The notes under the pieces were generated by a model. That model worked only from the letters and a program-made list of their open reading frames with translations, made no database searches and had not been told where the DNA came from. From NCBI RefSeq assembly GCF_033958435.1, contig NC_134161.1:3100001-3164000 (forward strand): a DNA stretch of 64,000 nucleotides, in the 5' to 3' direction. The translations under genes were made by a program, and so were the position numbers. How positions within the stretch are numbered: position 1 is the stretch's first letter; the number at the start of each line of letters is the position of its first letter. The stretch comes from Carettochelys insculpta. Its lineage: Eukaryota > Chordata > Testudines > Carettochelyidae. This document shows, piece after piece, positions 24,256 through 36,253 of this stretch.

Positions 24256-25037
24256 GCTAGATAGATGAATAGATACAAGTGGTCCCTACAGGTGTCAGAT
24301 GATGCGCTAAGGTAGATGGCAGTATGGGAGTAGGTCCTCGTTGATGCTTCGTGTGCTGTGTCCACCTGAAGACAGAAATCTAGAGGCTCCCATGCTGTCA
24401 GTCTGGCACCAAACGCTGCTTTTAAACCAGGGCCACAGCTTTGTATGTCACGTTCCCCAGCACTTGCAAAGGTCACATTGTTTAACAAGGCGGCTCAAAG
24501 GAGTCCGTCATGTAGGCTGGTATCCCCAGAACTCCTTGCTCCAGGACTTTTATTCTGTGTTGCAATGCACTCCTGTGATGTGCTGCAGTGGTACTATCAA
24601 GACAAAAAAAAGATTCTGCTGGAACCAGCTTCCAGCCCTGCCCCTCCTGTGCCAGCTTGGAAATAGTCTAAAATTCCAGCTGCCAGAAACTTTGGTGCCA
24701 GCTCTGCTTGCCTTAGTTCTGTCTGGGGACAAAGGGAAAGGCTGCTCTCAGTCAGTCACAGAGACAGGCACTAAAAGGCTCCCATCCAAAAACATACCTC
24801 ACTGCATGTTGTTCCCAAAAGAGCTTCATGCTCAGAGAATCTTGGTCTAACCTCCCCACAGCTGGCTCTGCCTAGGAAGGACAGGCCAGGAAACCGGTGC
24901 CAAAAAGCATTTCACCTTCTTACTTAGTCATTTCCACTGCAAGGAAGGGAGACCTAGATCCCACATTCCATTGCGAGAGCTAGTTCTGAGCCATCCCACC
25001 TTGCGTGTCCTCTCCCCTTCCTCAGTTTCACCGTCAC

Positions 25038-25200
25038 ACCTGTGTTCCTTGTAAGCTGAGCACTTGGGCTGCTACCCAGCTGATCAGCAAAGCGGCCCAC
25101 ACCTGGCAGCGTGTGTTTCTATTGGTGGTGTGGATCAATCTGCACATATCTTGGTGCACATAACAAAATTTATTCTTCCATTGGATGGGAGAAATAGAGG
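25038..25200 (+). mobile_element. 'GTGTTCC' small DNA transposon copy (G family)
   Basis: It begins CTGTGTTCCTTGTAAGCTGA and contains TCTTGGTGCACATAACAAAA, then ends near AGAGGGAATATTTT. It aligns over most of its length with 20048-20228, with internal differences. It is non-coding; the right end is worn. Confidence 0.6.
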
Positions 25201-25599
25201 GAATATTTTAGTAGGTTCAGACATATTTTCCTTTTGCCAATAGCAGACAAGCTGTAGAAGTTACCTTGGGAGATTTGCTTCAGTTGACAGCCCTGTAGGG
25301 CTGTAAGCTCCCTGCAGCAGGGACAGTTGTTTATTACATATTTGTACAGTGCTTTGCATTTTGGGAGCAATCCAGCCTGGTACCTCAAGGGGCTACCTCA
25401 GTAACAACAAGCTGCAACTCCCCACGCCAACCTTCCCAGAACTGCTTGTGTGAGCTTAGTCCCAGCCCAACTATTTCAGGCTTCGTCCAACCCCGAGCAG
25501 CTAAGGATGCTAGAGGTGGTGTATGTTCAGAGCTGTGGGATATCTGGGAGTTTCCATTCACGACGAGACGGCACTTGTGAATTGTTTGTTCTTGTGTTC

Positions 25600-25685
25600 C
25601 CACTGAGCTCTGCACTCAACTGGGTTTTGAGTTTGGGATTTGACTCAATAAACCAAGAGCTGAACCGCAATGGAAACTGTTGACG
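25600..25685 (+). pseudogene. possible Penelope-like C-terminal relic
   Basis: The frame reads FDSINQELNRNGNC before a stop. This closely resembles the FDSINQGLNRDWEWL stretch at 49645-49700, which runs into a family A hairpin tail. The match is short and no hairpin follows here, so it may be a fragment or coincidence. Confidence 0.3.
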
Positions 25686-25689
25686 TTTG

Positions 25690-27841
25690 CTGGCATCAGA
25701 GGCAGCAGATTAGGCAGACTGTGCTAGGGGGTCCAGATTTATGCTTCCGTTCAAAGGGATTTCTCTAGCAATGACTTTGGCTTCTGGCTTTATCCCACCT
25801 CCAATCCACTAGGAAGTGTAACTGTACCACAGGTGAACTGAGTACCTGCCACAAACAACTGTCACAAAAACCTTCCACACAGGCCCACGGATGGCAAGCC
25901 GGGAGGGGTGCACGCAGGAGGTGGTTCCCTCAGGGCCTGACATTTCAAAGGGGCTCAGCGCTCTACCTGCCATCGCTACCCCTTTTGAAACGCCGACGCT
26001 CCACTCCTTCCGCCTTTGGCCCTGCTCCTTCCAAGGGCCATGGAGCGGGGCCCTGCCCCGCTGCCCCAGCCCCAGGGCCTGTGGTGGCTGTCAGCCCCAC
26101 TGCCCGCACCACACACCATTTTGTTCCAAGGTGCAATTCGCTGCCACGGACCATCCTGCCTCGCACATGTTGAACCCGGGCAATGTGGCAATCACTGATC
26201 AGGTGTTACAGGTTGTGTGCGCCCATGGCATGTAAAGGGAGCCAAATAGAGCCACTCGCGACAGGGAGCTGGATTGGACTCAGCAGGAGGCAAATCTACT
26301 TTCTTCAACCCATAATGTTTTTTCTTCATTTTCCTCTCACTGTACTCAGGTGAAATTTGTGTTCTCCAGCCAATCGCTGTCCTGTGCCTGTGGAACACAT
26401 TTGCTCTAGGTGTTTGCCATTAATGTTTTCATTTCTGTTTAGCATCAGGAGTTTTCGATTACTGGCCTTGCGGAGCAGAGAGCTTTTGTTTTCATGCTCC
26501 CTTTGCTTTCATTTCCACATACCATCAGAGTAAATTACTGGCTAGGAGTCCTGCCCTGGGGACTGGAGGAAGAAATCTTGCTGCTCGACTGTATTTGAAT
26601 TTGTCTACTTTGGCTTGGTCCTGGGTTAACAAGCCCTAGATCTATGCATGACCCACGTGAGTTCACACACTGCTGAAGGAACCCAGACTCAGCACAAGTC
26701 TGTCATTCTATTCCGCACTTTATCCATTCTCCCGACCCTTATTTAACGGGCTCATGATGCATGCAGGTAAGATGAACCTGATGCAAGCAGGACTCCTACT
26801 GGTTCACTGGGGGAGGTCGGCTGACTTTTCCAACCCAGTGAGACCCGCTGTCTATGGAGCATTCTAGTCCACAATCAGACCCTGGGTGCAGTAACATGCA
26901 GGTGCCTTCTCCTCTGAAGCTCTTGCCTTAGTGTGGCTGCACCTTATCGAATCTCCATCCCTTGTCTATGCCTCTGCCTCTGCTGTGGATTTATATCTCA
27001 GCTTTAGCATTTAACTCTGGGAAGCGGAGTACAAATAAACTGCAGTATCCTGTGTACAGACAGGGCACAAGTATGCAAAAAGCCCCGACTGTAACTGCAA
27101 AGTCCATATTTCTGAAGTGCCACTTTCCTAAAATGTAATTAAGCCATAATGTTTAAAAGTGAGTAGCTGAAGGAGCAATAAATGGCTGCCAGGTCAGGTA
27201 AACAGCAAAGCAAAAGCTAAAGCATTTACCAAAGCTGAAAGCCGTTTATTGTGTGTATACTATTTGCTCCTAAACATTATTGCATTATACAGCCTGTCAC
27301 CAGAATGTGAACAGTAAATAATTGGGGAGCAGCCGCTTGAGAAGGCTGCAGTGCAGCCGCTCCAATCCCATCAGGACTCAGGCGCAGGTCTCTGGCAGTG
27401 GTGGTGAATAATGGATGGACGGCGGGATTTCAAACTGAAAAACTGATCAAAGTGCAGCTTTGTGCTGGGAAGCATGAGGCAACTGGCCAAGGCGCTTGTC
27501 CGCCAAATTTATGAGAAGACTGTGATTCTCTTGTCTAGTCGTTGATTGGCTGATCTGAGCTCTGTGTAGCTCTAAAACTCCCGGAAGGATTTGAATAGGA
27601 ACCAATCAGCTATGCTCTTGGGATGGGGGAGTATTAACCCAATCCCACTCCTTTTGGAGCTGAAACTGGTCTCTTCCATCTTGCGCAAGTAGCACGCTCA
27701 GAATGAATTACACTATGCTATCCCTTCACCATTCTACATATGCAGTTTACCTCACTCCCATTGGCAATAGGTACCATCGATGAACAAATCACCTCCAGAT
27801 GCACACCTTATGACACCCACCCTCGAGAGAAAAACATCCGT
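25690..27841. other. unique-looking DNA with a GC-rich repeat piece
   Basis: About 25950-26080 is another fragment of the GC-rich family. From 27020 to 27420 the sequence is AT-rich at first and free of repeat hallmarks, resembling a conserved element. Opposed CCAAT-type motifs (GATTGGCT at 27544-27551, ACCAATCAGC at 27601-27610) lie just before the LTR. Confidence 0.3.
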
Positions 27842-28390
27842 TGTGGCAGGGCCACGATGAAGGAAGCCAAAACAAGCAGAAGGGCCTTCAGGGCAATCAG
27901 AGGCAGCTGGGTAGGAGACAGCTCAGCCTAATTAAAGCCAGCTGGTCCCAGGGACTGGGCCAATGAGAGGCCTTTAAAACCCTCCACAGTGGGAAGGTCG
28001 GGACAGAGAGTGAGCGGAGAGCAGAAACAGAACAGGGTTGAGAGGAACAGAGGAGAACAACAAGAACACCGGAGATCACAGGAGACAGCGGGAGCTTCTA
28101 CACGATCAAGGGAGAAGGCCTGGGATGGCTACGGCCTGGAGAAGATACCAGGGGGAATTGTCTGGGGGATTGGCCCAGGGAGGAAAGTTGCTGAGCCAAG
28201 GACCAAGAGAGTCAGCTCCTCCCACTGGCAGCTGCACAGGGTCCCTGGGCTGGAACCCGGCACGAGTGGGTGGGTTCCCCCCCAAGACCACCACTTGCCC
28301 CAGCGAGGGCAACAGGGCCCTTAGGGTGTCCTAGTGGACTGGTCAGAGGACAGAAGCCCAGGAATTGGACTGGCTTTGTCACACTGTACA
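27842..28390 (+). mobile_element. probable solo or truncated LTR (ERV-like)
   Basis: The segment starts TGTGGCAGGGCC and ends CTGTACA, so it is bounded by TG and CA as LTRs are. A TATA-like TTTAAAA lies near 27973, followed by a purine-rich stretch fitting an R/U5 region. Immediately after 28390 comes TTGGTGGCTTGTGAGATT, which resembles a proline-tRNA primer binding site with several mismatches. No gag, pol or env sequence follows, so the copy is a remnant with no coding content. LTR status is inferred; a second LTR or flanking duplication was not found. Confidence 0.45.
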
Positions 28391-29331
28391 TTGGTGGCTT
28401 GTGAGATTATGCAGAGTTATCATAATTAATACTAACAAACCTTCAGGAAGAGACATCAAATCTTCCGTTTCAGGGCTTCAGCACATCTCTAACTAGAGGG
28501 GGTTAGATTATCCCAGATTCCCTACTGAAGGGTTCTCAAGGTATCCTCTGAATCATATGGGTCACCTCTATGGGTCACCCCATGCGTTCAGAGCCCAGAC
28601 ACGGGGCTAGCTGCTCTTCTAGACTCATTATATCTGGTACTCCCATGTTCTTATTACGTGGAGAGGCCTGTGTGCGGTCACTAAGAGACCAGAAGGAGGA
28701 AGAAGAAATGGGGTAAGATGGGAGACAGAATGGCCACAGGCATCACACCCAAACAAATATGGCATCTGGAGAAGTCAGACCAGCTGAGAACATAATAGCA
28801 TCCTGTGTGATTATGGAGCTTTCCCTTTGTAAAACAATCAGTCAAAGACAAGTAGACCTGTGTCTAAGGATAAACCATGCTCCTAAGTCAGTGGGGACTC
28901 AGGCAGCTGCACGTGGCCAGCTTCACACTGGCTATTGGAGGCTCACACCAGGTTGGGGGAGTTTGCAGCAGCTGTAAATTAAAGGATTGATCTTCATCTC
29001 CAGAGGAGATTCCAGGGCAACCCAGTGATGCTGATCTATGTTCTCATCCCCCTCCGTTCCTGGTCTATAAAGGATATGACTCCACCGAATCCCTCAGCTA
29101 CACAGCCAGGTCAAACTGGGGAGACTCGTCCACTTCTGTTCTTTCCCACAGCAGAGAAGGCGGCCTTCCCTCTTCCCCAGCACCAGGTTGGTAGAAAATC
29201 TGCTGGCGCTACAAAGCATCGGGAGTGCAAGAGTCACCAAGCAGGCTCTGGATTCTTGGACTAACTTCACCCCTCTCCAACTGCTACTCCTTTTCCACAA
29301 AGCTCCCTGTGGCCTCAACACTTCTACAGAA
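28391..29331. other. no recognised feature after the LTR
   Basis: Apart from the first 18 bp (possible primer site), no retroviral or repeat sequence is visible. Short open frames are unremarkable. Confidence 0.35.
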
Positions 29332-29391
29332 CCATAGAATCCTAGGCCTGGAAGGGACCTCAGAAGGTCATCGAATCCAGCCTCCCATCTT
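29332..29391 (-). mobile_element. CR1 LINE 3' end fragment
   Basis: CCATAGAATCCTAGGCCTGG, AAGGGACCTCAGAAGGTCAT and CGAATCCAGCCTCC form the antisense of the CR1 terminal consensus. Only about 60 bp remains. Confidence 0.9.
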
Positions 29392-29769
29392 CTTCCTCTT
29401 TAACCAGGGGAAACTTACCACTCCTGGGCCCTGAATTCATCCACAGAGGGCAGCAGCCTGAGCAAAGGGGGCTCCACTTTGTAATCGCATAGGTAGGGCT
29501 GGTCCCTACAACCTGCACGGTAGCAATGCCATGCTCAAACACTGTTGGCATGCAGGCCAGCATGGCTTGCTTGCCATGCAACAGCCACTAACCCTTTCAG
29601 GTATCAAGAAGACAGAGGAATGGTGCTCTAGCCCTGTCACAGAGAGCAAGTCAAGAAGTGAAAGGAGATCTGTAGAAGCAAGGTGGGAAGTCCTTGGTGG
29701 AAAAGGGAATTGTCGCTCAATTGCAGTCTCTCTGGCAAATGGAGAATCTGCTTTGGTGCCTTCCCAGTG

Positions 29770-29865
29770 TAAGTCTCACCCAGTCTGCTCCAGAAAGGGC
29801 AAGTGACTTGATCCAAGGCACCTAGCATGTTAGGCTTAGAGTCAGGAAGAGAACTCTGATATCAG
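29770..29865 (-). repeat. MIR-like SINE fragment
   Basis: Phrases such as GTGACTTGATCCAAGGCACC and GAGTCAGGAAGAGAACTCTG are antisense to the MIR core (sense: ordered loss of CTGGGTGACCTTGGGC-like text). The copy is old and diverged. Confidence 0.4.
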
Positions 29866-29877
29866 ATTCATAACATT

Positions 29878-29945
29878 TACAGAGCCATTAGATCGTCTTG
29901 GCTGACCTGAATAGCACAGACAGTACACTTCACCCCTTTAGCCAG
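29878..29945 (-). mobile_element. CR1-like fragment
   Basis: AGAGCCATTAGATCGTCTTG, GCTGACCTGAATAGCACAGA and ACTTCACCCCTTTA follow the order of antisense CR1 3' untranslated sequence in turtles. It is diverged. Confidence 0.5.
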
Positions 29946-32339
29946 GATGAAGCTGGGTACCTTGGGTGTGACATCTTCCAACAGGTCTCCATCCTTGATC
30001 CAAAGACCTCAAGAGATAAAAAATCCACCACTTTCCTTGGGTGTTTGTTCTGATGATTCTTTACCCTCACCATTAAACATGGGTGCACATTTCTCATTTG
30101 AAAGTGTTTGGCTGCAGCTTTCCACCTTTAGTTCTTGTTCTGCCTTTTTCTGCTATCTTAAAGATCCTTTCAGTGCTGCAGGTGTCCTGATGCTCAGTCC
30201 TTACTGCTAAACAATGGTCCATACCCTCTTTCTTCACTGAGCTTCATGCTGCACTAAGCAGTATGTCCCAGGGCCTCTCCTTACTCTTCTCAACTCCCCA
30301 GACTAGGAAATCTCATCTCAGCAATTTTCTTCTCTCTTCCTTCTTCAGGGAAAAGAAACCAGCAAACAACAACCACCTCTACCTGCTTTGTGTCTTCCCA
30401 CTCCTCCCTCCTCCAATACAACTCAAAAGTTGGCAGGGTGTTTCCATTGGTTGGATGGGTTTTTGATTTGATGGCTTCATTGAACCAATTTTCCCTTTTG
30501 CTGCGTATCATCTGCAGACATATTTGATGAGTCCTTTCTGTTAGTTGGAAGATTCCCTGCAAATCATCATCCTGCATTCCTTTGCTTTTTCCCTTGATGA
30601 ATCTCTTTCCAAGATGAGTTGGATTATTTTCATGGATCTCCCACTAGCCCTCTTTACCATATTGTTTGTTAGTTTGTTTATATTCTTGAAGGGGTTTTCT
30701 TTTCTTTTTGTTTTGATTTTCCTTTGTACTTTATTATTTACACTCATTTTTATATCTTAACTAAATCAGAATAGAATTAAACAGTTTGAATTTACATTCC
30801 CATCTCTTGAGGTTGTTTCTGACTTGTTCACTTTTCTTCAGTCATTTCCCAGGCAGGATTTCTCGGGAGTTTTATGTGCACTTCACATTCATGCAGCTTG
30901 TGGTCATTAGTTTAAGCCCCGCAACCATGGAGTTCAACAAGATCTAGGTAAATTTGGGGTGGGAGATGGCTAAAAGATTTTTTATTGTGTTTGAATTTTT
31001 CATGTAATTTTTAGCTGGCTTTGGAACTGACTAGCATTGGGACTTAGTTGACTGAATCCCTAAGCAATGTTTGAAAATGGGACTTAAGCTCCTAAATCAC
31101 TTGGATAATTTTGAACATTTTACCCAAAGAATTCAGCAGCTTTTAGCAAAAGTTCTGAAACTTTCTATTTGTCCCAGTTTTGGTCATTCTTGGTGCCCAA
31201 TGAGCATTGCCTCTGACTTTATCACAGAGCTTGACATATCCTGAACAAAAATGGAGCTTGAGGAAGATTGGGTACTGTATCCTTCAGGGTTTTTGAAGTT
31301 TAGTTCAAGCAATATGTAAGTAAAGAAACACGCTGTGATCTAAGCATTTTATGTCTGGTTTGGTTTTGTTGTTGTTTTGTTTGCCCACCTTCCTTTCTGG
31401 TTTCTTTATATAGGCCTTTCGTAGGTGGAGAAAGATTACGTAATCTGCTACCTCTCACTCACTCACAGCTTTGTTTGCTACCTCTAAGAACCACCAGATT
31501 GCTTCTGTTCTATTTAACTGCTTTCAATCTGTCTTGTGGTCGGCCAGGAACGTGAATATCAGCCTCAAGGCAGACTGGTAAGAACCTGCACTGGTTGGGA
31601 ATGCAAGACTTGGATTTCAATAATTAACAAGTGAGAAGTCTTCAGGTGAACCCCATGGAATCACAAACAGCCCTCTGGGGCCCTCTGATCTGTCTTGCCA
31701 CCCAGCTTTGCCTACCATTGTGAAAGACAGTGTCTTACATCAAGGATCACAACTGTATTCGAGTTACTCCCAGTCCCAAAGGAGCACCACTTACCCCAGG
31801 TCAGTTGCAACTTACAACTCACACTGAATACAGTTGCAGCTAATCCTAAATTAAATGGTCTGAAGATTTCTTGAAATGGCAACAAGACTGTTATTTGCAA
31901 GGCTAAAGCAGATGACCACAAACACACAAATGAGTCCCAATCTTCGGTTTTAAAAGTTAATCAAACCTTCAGAGACCAGAAAGCCCTCGATGCCTCTTAG
32001 GGCTAAGCTAGGCTTAGTAATGGGGTGCTTTTACTTATATCTAGGAAAGCATGCCCAGTGGAATGCACACAGCACAGACACTGTTCCTTCTTCTGAGAGG
32101 TTTTAATTCCTGCCCAGATCCTTGTGCTCTGAGATGCAAAGTCAGCTGATGGGAGGAATTTGCTTGCATGTCCCAGCTCCATAGGTTGAGTGGGGGAATA
32201 AACAAAGTATTTTATTGTCTTTACTGTTCCAGGCTAGTGCACCTGGTACCAATAGGCCTTTCTAGCTGGACAGGATGTACCATTCCGCTGGAGACCAGCA
32301 TTTCGCTCCAGTTAATGTTCCTCTCCTGGTTAGTGATCA
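29946..32339. other. unique-looking DNA, partly pyrimidine-rich
   Basis: The plus strand at 30290-30740 is strongly pyrimidine-rich, which gives lysine-rich frames on the minus strand. I see no gene or named repeat. An acceptor-like TTTCTTCAGTCATTTCCCAG near 30852 is followed by frames that stop quickly. Confidence 0.3.
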
Positions 32340-32540
32340 TGTAGCTCACCAGGTCTCCAGCAGAAGAGGTCCACAATGCAAATGTTCCAATATGATCTCA
32401 TGGTAGGGGAGATGTGATAGAAGTGAGATTAGTGCATGCAACAATTTACCAGTTCTAAACACAGAACACACGTTTACAGTTCTAATACTTATTTTAACCA
32501 TACTCAGACACAGGTGAGTAGACAGATGACAGCCAGGGAT
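32340..32540 (-). repeat. dispersed repeat family F, copy 1
   Basis: On the minus strand it reads GGTTAAAATAAGTATTAGAA, GTGTTTAGAACTGG and GCATGCACTAATCTCACTTC. The plus strand at 48640-48820 has the same landmarks in the same order. The class is unknown to me; an LTR retrotransposon or DNA element is possible. Confidence 0.6.
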
Positions 32541-32717
32541 TTGGCAGCATTCCAGTTGCTGAGGGCAGGGTACCTCAGCATGAGCTGGCACCTGGAACGC
32601 CAGTGTCATAACAGCTATTCACACTGCTGACCTGTGTTTGTAGGCTGAATTCCATCTCTCCCCAGTGTCACAAGCCCTATCTAGCCAGGCTTCTGTCCAG
32701 TGCAGGCGGGCTTGCAG

Positions 32718-33190
32718 CAGTGGCATAGTCAGGCCCTGACTTTGGGTGTGTGGGCAATGATGGGAGGGAATGAGAGAGGGGAGATAAGGCTACCTCTCCC
32801 TCAACCAGCTGGTGGGGAGTAGGGGTGGACACATTGGCTAGGGGACCCACAGATGCACCTGGAGAATGGGGTCTGCGCTTGGCGGTATGCCCTGTTCCGC
32901 TGCCTGCCCAGCGCGCCAGCCGAGGAGAGGTGTTCCAGTGTGCTCTAAACCCTGCTGCTCCTGTCCCCCAGCTATGGCACCTGGAAGAGCAGATGAGCCC
33001 AAGTCCGGCTGCTCCCGTGCCCCATGCTCTAATCCTACGTCCCAGTGCACCAGCCCTACTCCCCCACTGGCTCGCTGGGCAGAGTGGGTTCCGTTTCCTG
33101 GCTGGAGTGCTGGCTGGCTGGTGGGGAACCGGCCTGAATGCAAAGTGGGTGGGCCACGGCCCACTCAGGCCTACTCATGACTGTGCCCCA
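32718..33190. mobile_element. GC-rich hAT-like element
   Basis: It starts CAGTGGCATAGTCAGGCC, and its right end contains GGCCTACTCATGACTGTG, an inverted counterpart. Octamers GCTTGCAG (32710-32717) and GCTTGCCA (33191-33198) match at 6 of 8. The GC-rich interior explains why long open frames occur in three frames at once. None looks like a transposase. Confidence 0.5.
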
Positions 33191-33198
33191 GCTTGCCA

Positions 33199-34351
33199 TA
33201 AGCCTGAAAGTTCTATCCCTGTAATACATCTCATGCCAGTAACAACCTTTGTGGCATGAGTGAGCAGCCAAGGTAGAGCAAAGACAACTTGCCTTGCCCA
33301 CGTTCAGAAACAGCTCCAGAGACAGAGTGCCCCTTCAGGTAAATTAAATCCACCCTGAGGCGCTGTTAAGTACACCAGCCTAGCATGGTGGTCTGGCCCC
33401 TTTCCCACAACCAATGCACCCGCCACGGCTCCTGCCCGAGCCCTCAGGACCTCTTCTGCTGGGGTCTAAGAAGAGCTATGAGTTGTCGGATAGCCCCACA
33501 AAGGCCATTTCAGCCCCTTTACACCACAGGAGCTCCATAAAGAAGCTGTGCTGGGGCTCTGAATCTGGCCCGGTGCATTTTAACAGGTCGGTGTATCCAT
33601 TGTTTCTTTGCTAAACACGTCCACTAATTCAGAGGGATTCTGTATCTAGCAGGCAATATCGTGCTGCACCATAGACTTCAAACACACTGAAACGTGACTA
33701 GTTTCATACCTTGTGAGGTTTTTTTTTTTTAAATATTGCCACATCTATTTTAAATCAACGTGCCAAATGTTTTACAGCTCAGGTATGGTAAAAATATATC
33801 ATCTTTCCCTGTGGCTGAATTTCAGAAGTCACAGGGGCGAATTCAAACTCAGTAGTGCAAAATGAGGCAAATAAATCCAGCAAATATTAACCACATGTAC
33901 ATCACCTAGGATACACATATACAAACACACACACTCACAGAACTACCAGCTCCATCTCACATGTAGCTGCCACCCCCATGGCAAACACACAGCCGTGGCC
34001 CCAGCCTCCATCTCCCAAGCACTCCCAGAACCACACATGGAGAAAGATAGAGTCTTTCTTCTCCGTCATATCTAACTACATTTAGCCACAGAAATACACG
34101 TACCCACTCTCCCCACAGCATATGAGATATACAACGTTCAGCTGCTCAATCTCCCCCTCCACCACACACGGAGAGCCTAAATGAAGGGCAACCTCGCTTA
34201 AAGCGACATCATCTCACACCAATGCATTGTGTTTCATTACCGCTGCAATCCCGCAAGCTGGCCCCATGAGGCGCCATCTCTGACACCACTGGAATTCCGC
34301 ACCTGGCCTTTCTAGCAGATGCCCCCCCCACCGCACCCCAATGCAAGATCA
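33199..34351. other. no recognised feature
   Basis: The sequence looks unique. A poly-T/A patch at about 33720 and ACACAC-rich text near 33925 are short low-complexity stretches. Confidence 0.35.
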
Positions 34352-34855
34352 CACCCTAAGCCTTGTCTCGACTAAGGAGATTTTGCAAACGTTCCTCACC
34401 ACCGCAAGCGTCAGTTCAGCTCCACCAGTGCTAGCTGTGGTGGGAATGTTTTGCGCCCCCGCCCCCCCCCCAGTGTGGATGGGGCTTCAGAGAGCAGTCA
34501 AAGGGACTGATTACACCTTCTGGGCATTACAATGCAGGTCAGAGCTCTCTGGAGTTGTTTGGGGCAGCCATGTTTGGAGCTGGGCTGGGCACCTCCCAGT
34601 CTGAGCAGACCTATGCACACTAGCTCTGACTGAGCTTGCACACTGATTAAAAAAAAATGTGGAGCTTCAGTGGTACAGGGAGCTGTGAGCAGCAGCCCTG
34701 AGCACAAGCCCACAGGACCCGGGCAGAATTGTGTCTGCTGCCCGTGTTACCAGAGCTACACAGCTATTTTAGCATACTAGTTTGATGAGACCTTACACAA
34801 ACTCGTGTCCTTGTGCTGGGAATCAATCCCCACCCCTCCAAGTGTAGACATGGCC
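34352..34855. mobile_element. probable small DNA transposon
   Basis: It starts near TAAGCCTTGTCTCGACTAAG and ends near AAGTGTAGACATGGCCTG, matching the GTCTAGAC-type inverted ends of elements at 22847 and 62289. A C-rich tract lies at 34458-34471. A clear target duplication is not visible. Confidence 0.4.
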
Positions 34856-34902
34856 TGTGCAATAGTAAAAGAGGGCCTCACCAGGTGTTATCATGAGACG
34901 CC

Positions 34903-34975
34903 ACACAGGTATGTGTGGGGGCTGGACTCAATGACCTGGACTTGATGGCTTCCAGCCCTCGGATTTTCTGAGTCC
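34903..34975 (+). mobile_element. diverged CR1 3' end fragment
   Basis: GGGGCTGGACTCAATGACCT and GGCTTCCAGCCCTCGGATTT follow the CR1 terminal order (GGCTGGACTAGATGACCT, TTCCAGCCCT). It is short and mutated. Confidence 0.6.
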
Positions 34976-36205
34976 ATGCAGGTTATGTGACACTTGAGAA
35001 TGCCACAGGTTTGTGGCACAACGTAAGACCCGCCATTTTGAAGAAGACAGTGGTTTTTTGGCCGCTGATGCAGAAGTCAAATGCACTGGTCCTGACTCCC
35101 CTGCCACTTATACCAGTTTGAAGTCAGAGTCATGTTTTTAATACCTTTAGAGCAACTCCTGGCTACTCCAAGGTGATATCATAAGCAAGCCCATTGACTT
35201 TGCTTGGCAATCAAGAAAGCTAAGGGAAAGACATAAAAGTGACACACATTTCAGCAGTCACTTGTGATTTTTAATATACGCACCATTCAAAGAAAATATG
35301 GCAAGACTGCAGAATTTTGCAGCTGTACCAAAGCACTATTAACCTATGATTTAAAGGCTGGGTCCCTTTTGATTTTTAAATGATTCAAAAGGTTTCTGCA
35401 CTCCAGCAATCTAATTATCCAAAAGATTTCCGTTAGGTTTTTTCTCCCACTTTATTTCTAAAGAGCTCTTTCCAAGAATGCCACTGGGTTAGAATCATTA
35501 TGGCATATATTGCAAACAGGGCCATTTATTGTATTTTTATGAGGGTAATACCATGCTATCTAATAAATTTCAGAGGAAGGATTCAATATAGAGGACATTG
35601 AGATTCAGCTGCGGCAGGGTCAGCCACCATGAGTTCTAACTGAAACTGGACACAGTTAAGAAGGGGGAAAGTCACTTTTTACTCCTTTTACCTTGAGATG
35701 GTAAAGGTAGATGGAGTTGTAGATCAAGGAAGCAGCACAGTGATGGAGGGATCGATGAAGAAATGGATACAAATACACTAGTCTGGATGAGAAACGAAAG
35801 CCCTGAATCTCCTGGGCAAATTTCATACCAAATTTTCATCCTTCCAAGCTTTGAAAATGTTCTGAAAATTTTCTTCCTTCTCAACTGTAATTTTGGGGCA
35901 ATTTCTATGCATACTGGTTTTGACTTGGCTGTGGTATGGAAATTCTGAAATGCTGCAGAGAAGGTGATGCTGAGAGATAGGCAAGTCTTGTGGTATTCCA
36001 GGTATGAGCAAAAAGCAGAAGGACTGAAGGTCACATGAGAAATAGGTTTACTAATGAAGTCTGGACATGAAACCTATTATTAGACCATTCTGATTCAGAG
36101 ACGGGGATTTTTTACCCAACACTTATTTATGTATATAAGTGTGTGCATTTTATTTGTATACTTGGTCTTAATTATGGAGCCACAACTGATAATATGTATA
36201 AAACC

Positions 36206-36208
<3 letters not shown>
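34976..36208. other. unique AT-rich DNA
   Basis: About 35260-35590 is AT-rich and repeat-free, and could be conserved non-coding sequence. Open frames at 35672-36034 are on both strands and not protein-like. Confidence 0.3.

Positions 36209-36250
<42 letters not shown>
36209..36250. repeat. (GT)n microsatellite
   Basis: Twenty-one GT units without interruption are followed by more GT-rich text (to about 36275). Frames of cysteine-valine repeats across it are artefacts. Confidence 0.98.

Positions 36251-36253
<3 letters not shown>

Noticed and set aside
32825..33301. Four overlapping frames up to 144 codons
   Set aside because: They lie within a GC-rich hAT-like element; high GC lowers stop frequency in all frames.
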